A stretch of DNA of 64,000 nucleotides, taken from assembly GCF_009363755.1 (NCBI RefSeq), contig NZ_CP045417.1:186001-250000 (forward strand), written 5' to 3'. Shown piece after piece: positions 25,493 to 35,326 of the stretch. The position numbers and the translations under genes were made by a program. The notes under the pieces were generated by a model. That model saw nothing but the letters and a program-made list of their open reading frames with translations, had not been told where the DNA came from and ran no database searches. Position 1 is the stretch's first letter. Every line of letters starts with the position of its first letter. The DNA is from Halomonas sp. THAF5a. Its GTDB lineage: Bacteria > Pseudomonadota > Gammaproteobacteria > Pseudomonadales > Halomonadaceae.

Positions 25493-25506
25493 TTGACCGA
25501 CATCAA
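25493..25506 (-). promoter_or_regulatory. ANR/FNR box upstream of narK2
   Basis: Minus-strand TTGATGTCGGTCAA is an exact match to TTGAT-N4-GTCAA. At -41.5 it would put transcription start near 25458, 15 bases before the narK2 ATG. Confidence 0.85.
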
Positions 25507-25584
25507 GCCTGGGGCTTTGCCACGCAAGATACGCGCGGGAGGCGAGGGGGGAAACGGCCCGAAAAGGCCGTCAAAACAGCGAGA

Positions 25585-25600
25585 TACTCCTTGAGGGGTA
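25585..25600. promoter_or_regulatory. NarL heptamer pair (7-2-7) upstream of narK2
   Basis: TACTCCT-TG-AGGGGTA is a 7-2-7 inverted pair of NarL heptamers (consensus TACYYMT). It lies about 93 bp upstream of the ANR box, a far-upstream arrangement like that of E. coli narG/narK promoters. NarL is encoded next door. Confidence 0.8.
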
Positions 25601-25642
25601 GGAGGTAGGCGCGATGCTGTCCCGTCTTATCAGGGGCTTAGC

Positions 25643-25685
25643 GCCACCCCGCCCGCCGACGACGGCCGGCGGCGGGCGGGGTGGC
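25643..25685. terminator. Very GC-rich hairpin downstream of narL
   Basis: GCCACCCCGCCCGCCG pairs perfectly with CGGCGGGCGGGGTGGC (16 bp) around an 11-base loop. It sits 33 bp beyond the narL stop. It has no T tract on the minus strand, so termination efficiency is uncertain. Confidence 0.65.
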
Positions 25686-25717
25686 TATTTGGAGGTATCC
25701 ACACGGAGCCCCTCCCG

Positions 25718-26380
25718 CTACTTGTCCACACCCTCCTGCACGGCCCACACCGCGGCCTCCACCCGGGAGCGCAGGTTGAGCTTCTTGAGCAGGTGCTTGA
25801 CGTGCACCTTCACCGTGCCCTCGGTGATGTCGAGCTGGCGGGCGATCAGTTTGTTGGAGAGCCCCGCGGCCAGCTCGCGCAGGATCTCCCGCTCGCGCTG
25901 GGTCAGGCTGTGGATATCCGGGGTGGCCGGCTGGCTGCGCTGGCTGCGCAGCGCCTCGGCGAGCAGGGCGGTGAGGCGCTCGCTGATCACCATGCGGCCC
26001 AGCGCCGCCTGGCGCAGCTGGCGGATCATGTCGTCCGGGTCCATGTCCTTGAGCAGGTAGCCGTCGGCGCCGGCGCGCAGGGCGGCGATCACGTCCTCCT
26101 CGTGGTCGGAGACGGTGAACATCACAATGCGTCCGGCGAACCCCTCCTGGCGCAGCCGCTTGAGGGTCTCGAGGCCGTCCATCTCCGGCATGTTGAGGTC
26201 CAGCAGCACCAGGTCCGGATCCAGCTCGCCGGCCAGTCGGACGCCTTCCTCCGGTTTGCCGGTCTCGCCGGCGAGCGTCAGGTCGTCCTCCAGCTCGAGC
26301 AGCTGGGTCACCCCGCGGCGCAGCAGCGGGTGATCGTCGATGATCAGAATCATGGCGGGGTCGTGAGCGGTCCTTGTCAT
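25718..26380 (-). CDS. narL: NarL, nitrate/nitrite response regulator
   Basis: 220 residues. The receiver domain has D15-D16, the phospho-acceptor D61 ([11 protein letters not shown]) and K110 region (YLLKDMDP); the C-terminal LuxR-type HTH has [43 protein letters not shown]. Phosphorylated by NarX, it binds TACYYMT heptamers; candidate sites lie at 25585, 28328 and 29803, next to the nar genes. It overlaps narX by four bases (ATGA), showing translational coupling. Length and domain order are normal. Confidence 0.96.
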   Translation of the reverse strand: MTRTAHDPAMILIIDDHPLLRRGVTQLLELEDDLTLAGETGKPEEGVRLAGELDPDLVLLDLNMPEMDGLETLKRLRQEGFAGRIVMFTVSDHEEDVIAALRAGADGYLLKDMDPDDMIRQLRQAALGRMVISERLTALLAEALRSQRSQPATPDIHSLTQREREILRELAAGLSNKLIARQLDITEGTVKVHVKHLLKKLNLRSRVEAAVWAVQEGVDK

Positions 26381-28284
26381 CCTGCGGGGTCCCTGTTCGC
26401 TGGTTGAAGGGTGAGGGGCTGCTCGGCGGGCTGCTGGGCGATCAGCCGCGACGTCTGCGGGGTGAAAGCGATGGCCACGAGAGTGCCGCCGGCGTCGCGG
26501 TTGCGCACCCGGAAGTCGCCGCCGAGGGTATCGGCCCGATCACGCATGATCACCAGGCCATAGTGCATGGGCGGCGAGTCCTGGGTCTCTAGGCCGATGC
26601 CGTCGTCCTCGATCATCACCTCGAGGCGGGCCTCGACGAAGCGCACCGTGACCGCCGCCCAGTGGGCCCGGGCGTGCTTGTGCACGTTGGCCAGCGCCTC
26701 GCGCACCACCTGCAGCACGTGGATCTCCTCGTTGGGGCTGAGCAGATGCGGCGGCACATCGACGTAGAGCTCCACTGTGAAGCCCAGGCGCTCGCCGAAC
26801 TCTTCGGTGGTCTGGCGCAGGGCACTCGAGAGCCCCGGGCCGTCGAGGCGCAGCCGGAAGGTGGTGAGCAGCTCGCGCAGCTGGCGATAGGCGCTGTCTA
26901 GCCCGGTGCGCAGCTCGTCGAACACCGGCGCCTGGGTCTCCCGGGGCATCTCCTTGGCCTGCATGCGCTCCAGTCGCGCCACCTGCATCTTCAGGTAGGA
27001 GAGCGACTGAGCCAGGGAATCGTGGAGCTCGCGGGCGATGATGGTGCGCTCGTTCATCAGCGTCACCTGTTGTTCCTCTTCGATGCGCCGCTGCAGGTAG
27101 ACCGCCGTGGCCAGCTGGTCGGAGAGGGTATAGAGCAGCCGGCGGGTGCTGGCGCTAAGCGGCTGTGCGGAGGGGTACCAGACCTCCAGGGTGCCCAGCA
27201 GGGTCTCGCCGATGCTCACCGGCAGCAACAGCCGCTCTGACCCATCGCGCTCGGAGAGTTCCAGGGGTTGGGGGTCGATCAAGCAGGCATGGCAGTCGTG
27301 GTTGCGGCAGTAGGTCGGCCGACTGGGCGAGTGAGTGGCCAGTATCGACACCTCGCGCTGGTCGAACGGATCGTGCAGCGCGAGGCCGATGGGGCCGATA
27401 CCGAGCAGCGTCTCGAGGCGGCGCAGCATGGGAGCAGCGCTGGCGCAGAGGTCGTTGCCGCCGCCGAAGAGCGCGCGGCTGCCGTCGTGGAGGATCTGCA
27501 TGGCCTCGTTGCTGCGCGCCAGCTCCTGCTTATTGCGCGACACCCGAGCCTCGAGCTCGGCGTAGCTGGCGCCGAGTTCCGCGGCCATGGTGTCCAGGGT
27601 GTTGCCAAGCAGCGCCAGCTCGTCGCTGCCCGAGAGCCGGGTGCGATAGTCGAAGTTGCGGCGCCCGGCCTCCCGGGCCAGCACCACCAGCTGGTGCAGC
27701 GGGCCCACCAGGTTGTGGCGGATGTCGTAGAGGGCGATCGCCACCACCACCGCGGTTAGCACCAGGAAGAGGATCTGCAGGGCGCTGAGCAGGCGGATCT
27801 TGGCCTCGCTGTTCTGCTCGAGTTGAGTGACCACCAGGTCGATATTGCCCACCAGGCCGTCGAGGGCCTGGCGCAGGGCATCGACCTCCAGCCCGCCGCC
27901 GGCGATGGCGCGTGTTACCTGGGGCGCCAGCGCCTCTTCCCAGCGCGTCTGCAGCTGTCGGTACTGCTCGCGCAGCGGATGGTCCTCGGCCTCGGGCAAC
28001 GCCTCGGTCAGCCGGGAGCTCGCCAGCCGCTCGCGAAAGCGCTCGCTTAGCGCCTGGACCCGCTCGCGCTGTGCGGGCTCAGGCGCGCGCTCGTAACGCT
28101 GCAGGGCCGCGACGATCTGGTAGGTGTTCATGCGTAGCGAGCCGGCCACGTTGATGGCGGCGGCGTCACCGCGGCTGCCGTTGGCCACCATCATGGTCAC
28201 CACGATGCTGATCAGCGCTATGGCGCTGATCGCCAGCAGCGAGGCGCTGATGCGGGCCACCAGGGAGCGCTGCAGCAGCTTCAT
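26377..28284 (-). CDS. narX: NarX, nitrate/nitrite sensor histidine kinase
   Basis: 635 residues. TM1 (about 8-32), then the periplasmic P-box [18 protein letters not shown] that binds nitrate, TM2 (about 170-192), HAMP, a central module with the cysteine cluster [12 protein letters not shown] typical of NarX, H-box with H421 ([14 protein letters not shown]7 type) and an HATPase with DDGIGL. The ATG at 28284 follows GGAG; a GTG 14 codons upstream would place the start on top of the NarL-like site. Transcribed with narL, and divergent from the MFS gene at 28438. Confidence 0.94.
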   Translation of the reverse strand: MKLLQRSLVARISASLLAISAIALISIVVTMMVANGSRGDAAAINVAGSLRMNTYQIVAALQRYERAPEPAQRERVQALSERFRERLASSRLTEALPEAEDHPLREQYRQLQTRWEEALAPQVTRAIAGGGLEVDALRQALDGLVGNIDLVVTQLEQNSEAKIRLLSALQILFLVLTAVVVAIALYDIRHNLVGPLHQLVVLAREAGRRNFDYRTRLSGSDELALLGNTLDTMAAELGASYAELEARVSRNKQELARSNEAMQILHDGSRALFGGGNDLCASAAPMLRRLETLLGIGPIGLALHDPFDQREVSILATHSPSRPTYCRNHDCHACLIDPQPLELSERDGSERLLLPVSIGETLLGTLEVWYPSAQPLSASTRRLLYTLSDQLATAVYLQRRIEEEQQVTLMNERTIIARELHDSLAQSLSYLKMQVARLERMQAKEMPRETQAPVFDELRTGLDSAYRQLRELLTTFRLRLDGPGLSSALRQTTEEFGERLGFTVELYVDVPPHLLSPNEEIHVLQVVREALANVHKHARAHWAAVTVRFVEARLEVMIEDDGIGLETQDSPPMHYGLVIMRDRADTLGGDFRVRNRDAGGTLVAIAFTPQTSRLIAQQPAEQPLTLQPANRDPAG

Positions 28285-28327
28285 CGGGGTCTCCAGCCTG
28301 GCGAACGAAGGGATGTAGGACGCCACT

Positions 28328-28341
28328 ATACCCTAGTAGGT
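28328..28341. promoter_or_regulatory. NarL-like palindrome between narX and the third MFS gene
   Basis: TACCCTAGTAGGTA is a palindrome of two TACC(C/T)-type half-sites, one base shorter per arm than the 7-2-7 pattern. It could allow NarL to act on narXL and/or the divergent transporter gene. Confidence 0.5.
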
Positions 28342-28437
28342 AGGCGCCGCTCCCTCAAAGGCGTACCCCGACTGCCCCTTTGACGTCCTCCCCTCGGCTC
28401 CCGAGACTTCCGGGTAACTCTCTTCGAGCGTCGGCCC

Positions 28438-29769
28438 ATGTCCTGCGAACTCCCGGCATCCTCACGCGCCACCCGCGCCTCGCCGCGCGACGCGCTCGAG
28501 GCGCCGCCGGGCTATCGCGCGCTGGTAGTGGTCGCGCTCTCGCCGCTGGCCTTCGCCCTGGTCTTCGCCTGCTGGACGCTGTTCGCCGTGCTCGGCGTGG
28601 AGCTGCGTCGCGACCTGGCCCTGGGCGGGGTCGCCTTCGCTGTGCTGCTCTCCACGCCGATGCTCGCCGGCGCCCTGGCAAGCCTGCCGATGGCGGGGCT
28701 GGCCCGACGCCACGGCGGTCGACGCGTCATGCTCGGCTGTCTGCTGCTGATCTGCCCCTTCCTGTGGTGGATCGGCCACGCCCAGCACTACGCGGAGTTC
28801 CTGCTGGCTGGCCTGGGGCTGGGGCTGGGGGCCGGGGCGCTGGCCGCCGGACTGGTCTACGTGGCGGAGCTGGGGCCATCCCGTCATGCCGGCCTGGCGC
28901 TGGGGCTCTACGCCGCCGGCATGGTCGGGGCGGGGCTCGGCTACCTGCTGCTGCCGCTGGTCAGCCAGGCCTACGGCTGGCGCACGGCACCTCTGCTCTA
29001 CCTGCTGCCGGTGGGGCTGGTCGCCGGGCTCTTGTGGCTCTTCGCCGAGGACCGCGCCCCGCCGCCCGCGGGCGACTCCCTGGAGGACGATGCGCCACGC
29101 CCACCCCTGCCGTCGCGGCGGGCGCGCGCCCTGGTCCTCGCCCGGCGGCTCGCCGACGGGGCGGTCTGGCGCCTGGCCTTGCCCTACGCCTTCCTCTTCG
29201 GCGCCTTCCTGGCCCTGGCGCTGTGGTTGCCCGGCCACCTGGCGGCGCGTTTCGCGCTCTCGCTGCAGGAGGCGGCCCTGCGCGCCATTCCCTTCACCCT
29301 GGCCGTCGGGGCGGGCCAGGTGCTCGGCGGCTGGCTGGCCGACCGTCGCGACCTGCGCAGCCTGCGCTGGTGGATCTGCGCCTTCGTGCTGGTCTGTCTC
29401 TTCCTGCTTTCCTACCCGCCTTTCGAGCTGCGCATCGAGGGCACCCTGGGCCCGCGGACCTGGCATTACGCGGCGCCGCTGTGGGGCTTTCTTGCCCTGC
29501 TGCTGCCCATGGGCGTGGCCATGGGGCTCGGGCAGGGCAGCCTGATGCGCCTGATCCACCGCGACCACGGCGGCGACATGGCGCTGGTGGGCGGGCTTGC
29601 GCTGACCCTGGGCGGGCTCTTCGCCGCCCTGCTGCCACCGGTCTTCGTGCTGGGCAGCGAGTGGCTGGGGCTCTCCACCGCCGGCTTCATGTTCCTCTAC
29701 GCCGCCCTGATCGCCTGCCTGCTGGCGATGCTCGCCGACCACGCGCGACACCGCGCTCGGCCGAGGTGA
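28438..29769 (+). CDS. Divergent NarK-like MFS transporter lacking the nitrate-binding arginines
   Basis: 443 residues, 12 hydrophobic helices, clearly alignable to NarK1 in this window (LSTPMLAGALASLPMAGLARRHGGRR against the TM2 region). However, the TM2 arginine is S82, the TM8 arginine is Q294, and the signature Asn is M162 (GLYAAGMVG). These three changes remove the known nitrate ligands, so ordinary nitrate/nitrite transport is doubtful. It lies between narXL and narGHJI, reads in the nar direction, and is followed by a NarL site. Substrate unknown; a sensor-like or different-anion transporter are possibilities. Confidence 0.8.
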   Translation: MSCELPASSRATRASPRDALEAPPGYRALVVVALSPLAFALVFACWTLFAVLGVELRRDLALGGVAFAVLLSTPMLAGALASLPMAGLARRHGGRRVMLGCLLLICPFLWWIGHAQHYAEFLLAGLGLGLGAGALAAGLVYVAELGPSRHAGLALGLYAAGMVGAGLGYLLLPLVSQAYGWRTAPLLYLLPVGLVAGLLWLFAEDRAPPPAGDSLEDDAPRPPLPSRRARALVLARRLADGAVWRLALPYAFLFGAFLALALWLPGHLAARFALSLQEAALRAIPFTLAVGAGQVLGGWLADRRDLRSLRWWICAFVLVCLFLLSYPPFELRIEGTLGPRTWHYAAPLWGFLALLLPMGVAMGLGQGSLMRLIHRDHGGDMALVGGLALTLGGLFAALLPPVFVLGSEWLGLSTAGFMFLYAALIACLLAMLADHARHRARPR

Positions 29770-29802
29770 CCCCGCCGGTCTAACCCCTCTCTCGGCGCCG
29801 CC

Positions 29803-29818
29803 TATCCCCTTGGGGGTA
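29803..29818. promoter_or_regulatory. NarL-type 7-2-7 site upstream of narG
   Basis: TATCCCC-TT-GGGGGTA is a near-palindromic pair of NarL-like heptamers 155 bp before the narG start. I found no TTGAT-N4-ATCAA box in the narG upstream region, unlike narK2. Confidence 0.6.
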
Positions 29819-29972
29819 GGGGCCATGTATATGGAGGTAACCGGGCAGTAATCGGCGTGACGATGACCCAGAATCGGCCCCAACGACCCTGACCGCGAGC
29901 GAACTAGGCGGCGGTGCAGGAGGGGTGGCCCGGGGCGGTCACGCATCTTTTCGAGGAGCCTGGAGAGCGACC

Positions 29973-32900
29973 ATGAGTCACTTTATCGATCGGCTGAACT
30001 TCTTCCGCAAGGCCCGCGAGCCCTTCGCGAACGAGCATGGCGAACTCCGACAGGAGTCTCGCGAGTGGGAGGACGGCTACCGCAAGCGCTGGCAGCACGA
30101 CAAGGTCGTGCGCTCCACTCACGGGGTGAACTGCACCGGGTCGTGCAGCTGGAAGATCTACGTCAAGAACGGCCTGGTCACCTGGGAGACCCAGCAGACC
30201 GACTACCCGCGCACCCGGCCCGACCTGCCCAACCACGAGCCGCGGGGCTGCCCGCGGGGCGCCAGCTACTCCTGGTATCTCTACAGCGCCAACCGCCTCA
30301 AGCACCCGATGATCCGCAAGCCGCTGCTCAAGCTGTGGCGCGAGGCGCTCGCCGACAAGGGCGACCCGGTCGACGCCTGGGCCTCCATCGTCGAGGACCC
30401 GGCCAAGGCCAAGCAGTACAAGCGCGCCCGGGGCATGGGCGGCTTCGTGCGTGCCGACTGGAACGAGGTCAACCAGCTGATCGGCGCCTCCAACGTCTAC
30501 ACCGCCAAGCAGTACGGCCCGGATCGCATCATCGGCTTCTCGCCGATCCCCGCCATGTCGATGGTCAGCTACGCTGCGGGCAGCCGCTACCTGTCACTGA
30601 TCGGCGGCGTCTGCATGAGCTTCTACGACTGGTACTGCGACCTGCCGCCGGCCTCGCCGATGACCTGGGGCGAGCAGACCGACGTTCCCGAGTCCGCCGA
30701 CTGGTACAACTCCGGCTACATCATCGCCTGGGGCTCCAACGTGCCCCAGACCCGCACCCCGGACGCCCACTTCTTCACCGAGGTGCGCTACAAGGGCACC
30801 AAGACCGTCTCGGTGACCCCGGACTACGCCGAGGTCTCCAAGCTTACCGACGAGTGGCTCTCCGCCAAGCAGGGCACCGATGCCGCCCTGGCCATGGCCA
30901 TGGGTCACGTGATCCTCAAGGAGTTCCACCTCGAGAACCCCAGCACCTACTTCACCGACTACGTGCGGCGCTACTCCGACATGCCCTGCCTGGTCGAGCT
31001 GGAGGCGCGGGAGGACGGCAGCTACGCGCCGGGCCGCCAGCTGCGTGCCAGCGACATCGCCGACAACCTGGGCCAGGCCAACAATCCCGAGTGGAAGACC
31101 CTGGCCTGGGATGAGACCTCCGACAGCCTCGTCGTCCCGCGCGGCTCCATCGGCTTCCGCTGGGGCGAGACCGGCGAGGAGGTCGGCAAGTGGAACCTCG
31201 AGTCCCGGGACGCCGCCGGCGCCGAGATCAAGCCGCTGCTGACCCTGGCCGAGCACCATGACGAGGTGGCCAGGGTCGCCTTCCCCTACTTCGGCGGCAT
31301 TGCCCACGAGCACTTCGACCACGTCAAGAGCGGCGGGGCCAGCGACGAGCTGCTGTTCCACAGCCTGCCGGTCAAGCGCCTGAAGAAGTCCGACGGCAGC
31401 GAGGCGCTGATCGCCACCGTCTTCGACCTGATGTGCGCCAACTACGGCATCGATCGCGGTTTCGGCAAGGAGGGCGAGGACGACGGCGCCACCGCCTACG
31501 ACCAGGTCAAGCCCTACACCCCGGCCTGGCAGGAGAAGATCACCGGCGTGCCCGCCGAGCAGGCCACCCGCATCGCCCGGGAGTTCGCCGACAACGCGAA
31601 CAAGACCCAGGGGCGCTCCATGATCATCGTCGGTGCCGGCATGAACCACTGGTACCACATGGACATGAACTACCGCGGCCTGATCAACATGCTGATCATG
31701 TGCGGCTGCATCGGCCAGAGCGGCGGCGGCTGGTCCCACTACGTGGGCCAGGAGAAGCTGCGCCCGCAGACCGGCTGGACGCCGCTGGCCTTCGGCCTCG
31801 ACTGGCACCGCCCGCCGCGGCACATGAACTCCACCTCCTTCTTCTACAACCACTCCTCCCAGTGGCGCTACGAGAAGCTCGAGATCAAGGAGATCCTGTC
31901 GCCGCTGGCCAATCCGGCCGATTACTCCGGCAGCCTGATCGACTTCAACGTGCGCTCCGAGCGCATGGGCTGGCTGCCCTCCGCGCCGCAGCTCGGCACC
32001 AACCCGCTGCGCCTGGCCAAGGCCGCCGAGGCCGCCGGCCTGTCGACCAAGGACTACGCCGTGCAGCAGCTCAAGGAGGGCAAGCTCGCCTTCGCCGCGG
32101 AGGACCCGGACAACCCCCAGAACTTCCCGCGCAACCTGTTCGTGTGGCGCTCCAACCTGCTGGGCAGCTCCGGCAAGGGCCACGAGTACATGCTCAAGTA
32201 TCTGCTGGGCACCCGCCACGGCATCCAGGGCAAGGACCTGGGCGAGGAGGGCGGCACCAAGCCCGAGGAGGTCAAGTGGCACGACGAGGCCCCCGAGGGC
32301 AAGCTCGACCTGCTGGTGACCCTGGACTTCCGCATGTCCACCACCTGCCTCTACTCGGACGTCGTGCTGCCCACGGCGACCTGGTACGAGAAGGACGACC
32401 TCAACACCTCCGACATGCATCCCTTCATCCACCCGCTCACCGCGGCTACCGACCCGGCCTGGGAGTCGCGCAGCGACTGGGAGATCTTCAAGGGCATCGC
32501 CAAGGCCTTCTCCGCGGCCACCGAGGGGCACCTGGGTGAGGAGACCGACCTGGTCACCCTGCCGCACCAGCACGACTCCCCGGCCGAGCTGGCCCAGCTC
32601 GAGGTCAAGGACTGGAAAAGGGGCGAGTGCGAGCCGATCCCTGGCAAGACCATGCCGGCGCTGATCGAGGTCAAGCGCAACTACCCCGAGACCTATGAGC
32701 GCTTCACCTCCGTGGGCCCGCTGCTCGAGGAGGTCGGCAACGGCGGCAAGGGCATCGCCTGGAAGACCGAGAAGGAGGTCAAGCTGCTGGGCGATCTCAA
32801 CCACCGCAAGACCGAGGGGCCGCACAAGGGGCGCCCGCGCCTCGACAGCGCCGTCGACGCCGCCGAGATGATCCTAACCCTGGCCCCGGAGACCAACGGC

Positions 32901-33749
32901 CAGGTGGCGGTGAAGGCCTGGGACGCGCTCTCCAAGATCACCGGCCGCGACCACACCCACCTCGCCGAGCCCAAGGAGGAGGAGAAGATCCGCTTCCGCG
33001 ACATCGTCGCCCAGCCGCGCAAGATCATCTCCAGCCCCACCTGGTCGGGCCTCGAGGACGAGCATGTCTCCTACAACGCCGGCTACACCAACGTGCATGA
33101 GCTGATTCCGTGGCGCACGGTGAGCGGGCGCCAGCAGTTCTACCAGGATCACCCCTGGATGCGCGCCTTCGGCGAAAGCCTGCTGGTCTATCGTCCGCCC
33201 ATCGACACCAAGGCGGCGGTGAGCGTGGCCGAACCCAAGGGCAACGGCAACCCGGAGATCGCGCTGAACTGGATCACCCCGCACCAGAAGTGGGGCATCC
33301 ACTCCACCTACTCGGACAACCTGCTGATGCAGACCCTGTCTCGGGGCGGCCCCATCGTCTGGCTCTCCGAGGACGACGCCCAGTCCATCGGCGTCGAGGA
33401 CAACGACTGGATCGAGCTCTACAACGCCAACGGCGCCATCGCGGCCCGGGCGGTGGTCAGCCAGCGGGTCAAGAACGGCATGGCGATGATGTACCACGCC
33501 CAGGAGCGGATCCTGAACATGCCCGGCTCCGAGCAGACTGGCACCCGCGGCGGCATCCACAACTCGGTCACCCGGGTCTGCCCCAAGCCGACCCACATGA
33601 TCGGCGGCTATGCGCAGCTCTCCTACAGCTTCAACTACTACGGCACCGTCGGCTCCAACCGCGACGAGTTCGTCATCGTGCGCAAGATGAAGAAGATCGA
33701 CTGGCTGGACGGCGAAGGCAACGACTACGAGCAGGAGGCCGTGAAATGA
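29973..33749 (+). CDS. narG: Respiratory nitrate reductase alpha subunit NarG
   Basis: 1258 residues (E. coli NarG is 1247). Reduces nitrate to nitrite at a Mo-bisMGD centre on the cytoplasmic side. The FS0 cluster ligands H50, C54, C58 and C93 have the E. coli pattern. D223 in YCDLPPASPMTWGEQTD corresponds to the Mo-ligating Asp. The ATG at 29973 follows GGAGAG. First gene of narGHJI, with its stop overlapping narH by four bases (ATGA). There is no Tat-type signal, so this is the membrane-bound cytoplasm-facing enzyme. Confidence 0.98.
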   Translation: MSHFIDRLNFFRKAREPFANEHGELRQESREWEDGYRKRWQHDKVVRSTHGVNCTGSCSWKIYVKNGLVTWETQQTDYPRTRPDLPNHEPRGCPRGASYSWYLYSANRLKHPMIRKPLLKLWREALADKGDPVDAWASIVEDPAKAKQYKRARGMGGFVRADWNEVNQLIGASNVYTAKQYGPDRIIGFSPIPAMSMVSYAAGSRYLSLIGGVCMSFYDWYCDLPPASPMTWGEQTDVPESADWYNSGYIIAWGSNVPQTRTPDAHFFTEVRYKGTKTVSVTPDYAEVSKLTDEWLSAKQGTDAALAMAMGHVILKEFHLENPSTYFTDYVRRYSDMPCLVELEAREDGSYAPGRQLRASDIADNLGQANNPEWKTLAWDETSDSLVVPRGSIGFRWGETGEEVGKWNLESRDAAGAEIKPLLTLAEHHDEVARVAFPYFGGIAHEHFDHVKSGGASDELLFHSLPVKRLKKSDGSEALIATVFDLMCANYGIDRGFGKEGEDDGATAYDQVKPYTPAWQEKITGVPAEQATRIAREFADNANKTQGRSMIIVGAGMNHWYHMDMNYRGLINMLIMCGCIGQSGGGWSHYVGQEKLRPQTGWTPLAFGLDWHRPPRHMNSTSFFYNHSSQWRYEKLEIKEILSPLANPADYSGSLIDFNVRSERMGWLPSAPQLGTNPLRLAKAAEAAGLSTKDYAVQQLKEGKLAFAAEDPDNPQNFPRNLFVWRSNLLGSSGKGHEYMLKYLLGTRHGIQGKDLGEEGGTKPEEVKWHDEAPEGKLDLLVTLDFRMSTTCLYSDVVLPTATWYEKDDLNTSDMHPFIHPLTAATDPAWESRSDWEIFKGIAKAFSAATEGHLGEETDLVTLPHQHDSPAELAQLEVKDWKRGECEPIPGKTMPALIEVKRNYPETYERFTSVGPLLEEVGNGGKGIAWKTEKEVKLLGDLNHRKTEGPHKGRPRLDSAVDAAEMILTLAPETNGQVAVKAWDALSKITGRDHTHLAEPKEEEKIRFRDIVAQPRKIISSPTWSGLEDEHVSYNAGYTNVHELIPWRTVSGRQQFYQDHPWMRAFGESLLVYRPPIDTKAAVSVAEPKGNGNPEIALNWITPHQKWGIHSTYSDNLLMQTLSRGGPIVWLSEDDAQSIGVEDNDWIELYNANGAIAARAVVSQRVKNGMAMMYHAQERILNMPGSEQTGTRGGIHNSVTRVCPKPTHMIGGYAQLSYSFNYYGTVGSNRDEFVIVRKMKKIDWLDGEGNDYEQEAVK

Positions 33750-35326
33750 AGATTCGTTCCCAGGTAGGCATGGTCCTCAACCTCGACAAGTGCATCGGCT
33801 GTCATACCTGCTCGGTGACCTGCAAGAACGTCTGGACCAGCCGCGAGGGCGTCGAGTACGCCTGGTTCAACAACGTCGAGACCAAGCCCGGCATCGGCTA
33901 TCCCAAGGAGTGGGAGAACCAGAGCAAGTGGAAGGGCGGCTGGATGCGCCGCAAGGATGGCAAGATCGAGCCGCGTATCGGCGGTAAGTGGCGGGTGCTG
34001 GCGAACATCTTCGCCAACCCCGACCTGCCGGAGATCGATGACTACTACGAGCCGTTCACCTTCGACTACGAGCACCTGCACACCGCCAAGCAGGGCGAGC
34101 ATCAGCCCACCGCGCGGCCGCGCTCGCTGATCTCCGGTCAGCGCATGAACAAGATCGAGTGGGGCCCGAACTGGGAGGAGATCCTCGGCACCGAGTTCGC
34201 CAAGCGGCGCAAGGACATGAACTTCGAGAAGGTGCAGGCCGACATCTACGGCCAGTTCGAGAACACCTTCATGATGTACCTGCCGCGGCTGTGCGAGCAC
34301 TGCCTCAACCCCACCTGCGTGGCGAGCTGCCCCTCAGGGGCGATCTACAAGCGCGAGGAGGACGGCATCGTCCTGATCGACCAGGACAAGTGCCGCGGCT
34401 GGCGGATGTGCATCTCCGGCTGCCCGTACAAGAAGATCTACTACAACTGGAAGACCGGCAAGTCCGAGAAGTGCATCTTCTGCTACCCGCGCATCGAGGC
34501 CGGCCAGCCGACCGTCTGCTCCGAGACCTGCGTGGGCCGCATCCGCTACCTCGGCGTGCTGCTCTACGACGCCGATCGCATCGAGGAGGTGGCGAGCTCA
34601 CCGGACGAGCGCGATCTCTACCATCGCCAGCGCGAGATCTTCCTGGACCCCAACGACCCGGAGGTGATCGCTCAGGCCAGGCAGGACGGCATTCCCGACA
34701 ACGTGATCAAGGCAGCCCAGGCCTCGCCGGTCTACAAGCTGGCCATGGACTGGGGCCTGGCGCTGCCGCTGCACCCGGAGTATCGCACCCTGCCGATGGT
34801 CTGGTACGTGCCGCCGCTGTCGCCGATCCAGTCCGCCGCCGAGGCCGGCAAGGTCGAGTTCGACGGCGTGATGCCCAGGATCGAGTCGCTGCGCATCCCG
34901 GTGAAGTACCTGGCCAACATGCTCACCGCCGGCGAGGAGGAACCCGTGGTGCTGGCGCTCAAGCGCCTGATGGCCATGCGCCTCTACATGCGCGGCAAGC
35001 ACGTGGAGGGCCAGGCCAACACCGAGGTGCTGGAGGGCGTCGATCTCACCGAGGGGCAGGTGGAGGAGATGTACCGGTATCTCGCCATCGCCAACTACGA
35101 GGATCGCTTCGTGATCCCGACGAGTCACCGCGAGATGGCCACCGAGGCGTTTCCGGAGCGCGGCGGCTGTGGCTTCAGCTTCGGTGACGGCTGCCACGGC
35201 GACAGCGGCCAGAGCCTGTTCGGCGGGCGCAAGACCACCGCCACCCTGGTCAAGCCGGTGGAGACCTTCGATCCGAAGGGCGAGGCGCGGCGCGACGAGA
35301 CAACCGAGGAGGCCCGTCATGGCTGA
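33746..35326 (+). CDS. narH: Respiratory nitrate reductase beta subunit NarH
   Basis: 526 residues. Four Fe-S clusters carry electrons from NarI haem b to NarG. Cluster motifs are intact: CIGCHTCSVTC at the N-terminus, CEHCLNPTCVASCP, the 3Fe-4S-type CRGWRMC with tryptophan in place of the fourth cysteine, and CIFCYPRIEAG...CSETC. It starts inside the narG stop and overlaps narJ by eight bases, so the operon is translationally coupled. The length is slightly above the E. coli protein (512). Confidence 0.98.
   Translation: MKIRSQVGMVLNLDKCIGCHTCSVTCKNVWTSREGVEYAWFNNVETKPGIGYPKEWENQSKWKGGWMRRKDGKIEPRIGGKWRVLANIFANPDLPEIDDYYEPFTFDYEHLHTAKQGEHQPTARPRSLISGQRMNKIEWGPNWEEILGTEFAKRRKDMNFEKVQADIYGQFENTFMMYLPRLCEHCLNPTCVASCPSGAIYKREEDGIVLIDQDKCRGWRMCISGCPYKKIYYNWKTGKSEKCIFCYPRIEAGQPTVCSETCVGRIRYLGVLLYDADRIEEVASSPDERDLYHRQREIFLDPNDPEVIAQARQDGIPDNVIKAAQASPVYKLAMDWGLALPLHPEYRTLPMVWYVPPLSPIQSAAEAGKVEFDGVMPRIESLRIPVKYLANMLTAGEEEPVVLALKRLMAMRLYMRGKHVEGQANTEVLEGVDLTEGQVEEMYRYLAIANYEDRFVIPTSHREMATEAFPERGGCGFSFGDGCHGDSGQSLFGGRKTTATLVKPVETFDPKGEARRDETTEEARHG

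Noticed and set aside
28285..28326. Upstream GTG start for NarX
   Set aside because: It has no RBS, would place the start directly on the NarL-like palindrome, and adds residues not expected before TM1. The ATG at 28284 was preferred.
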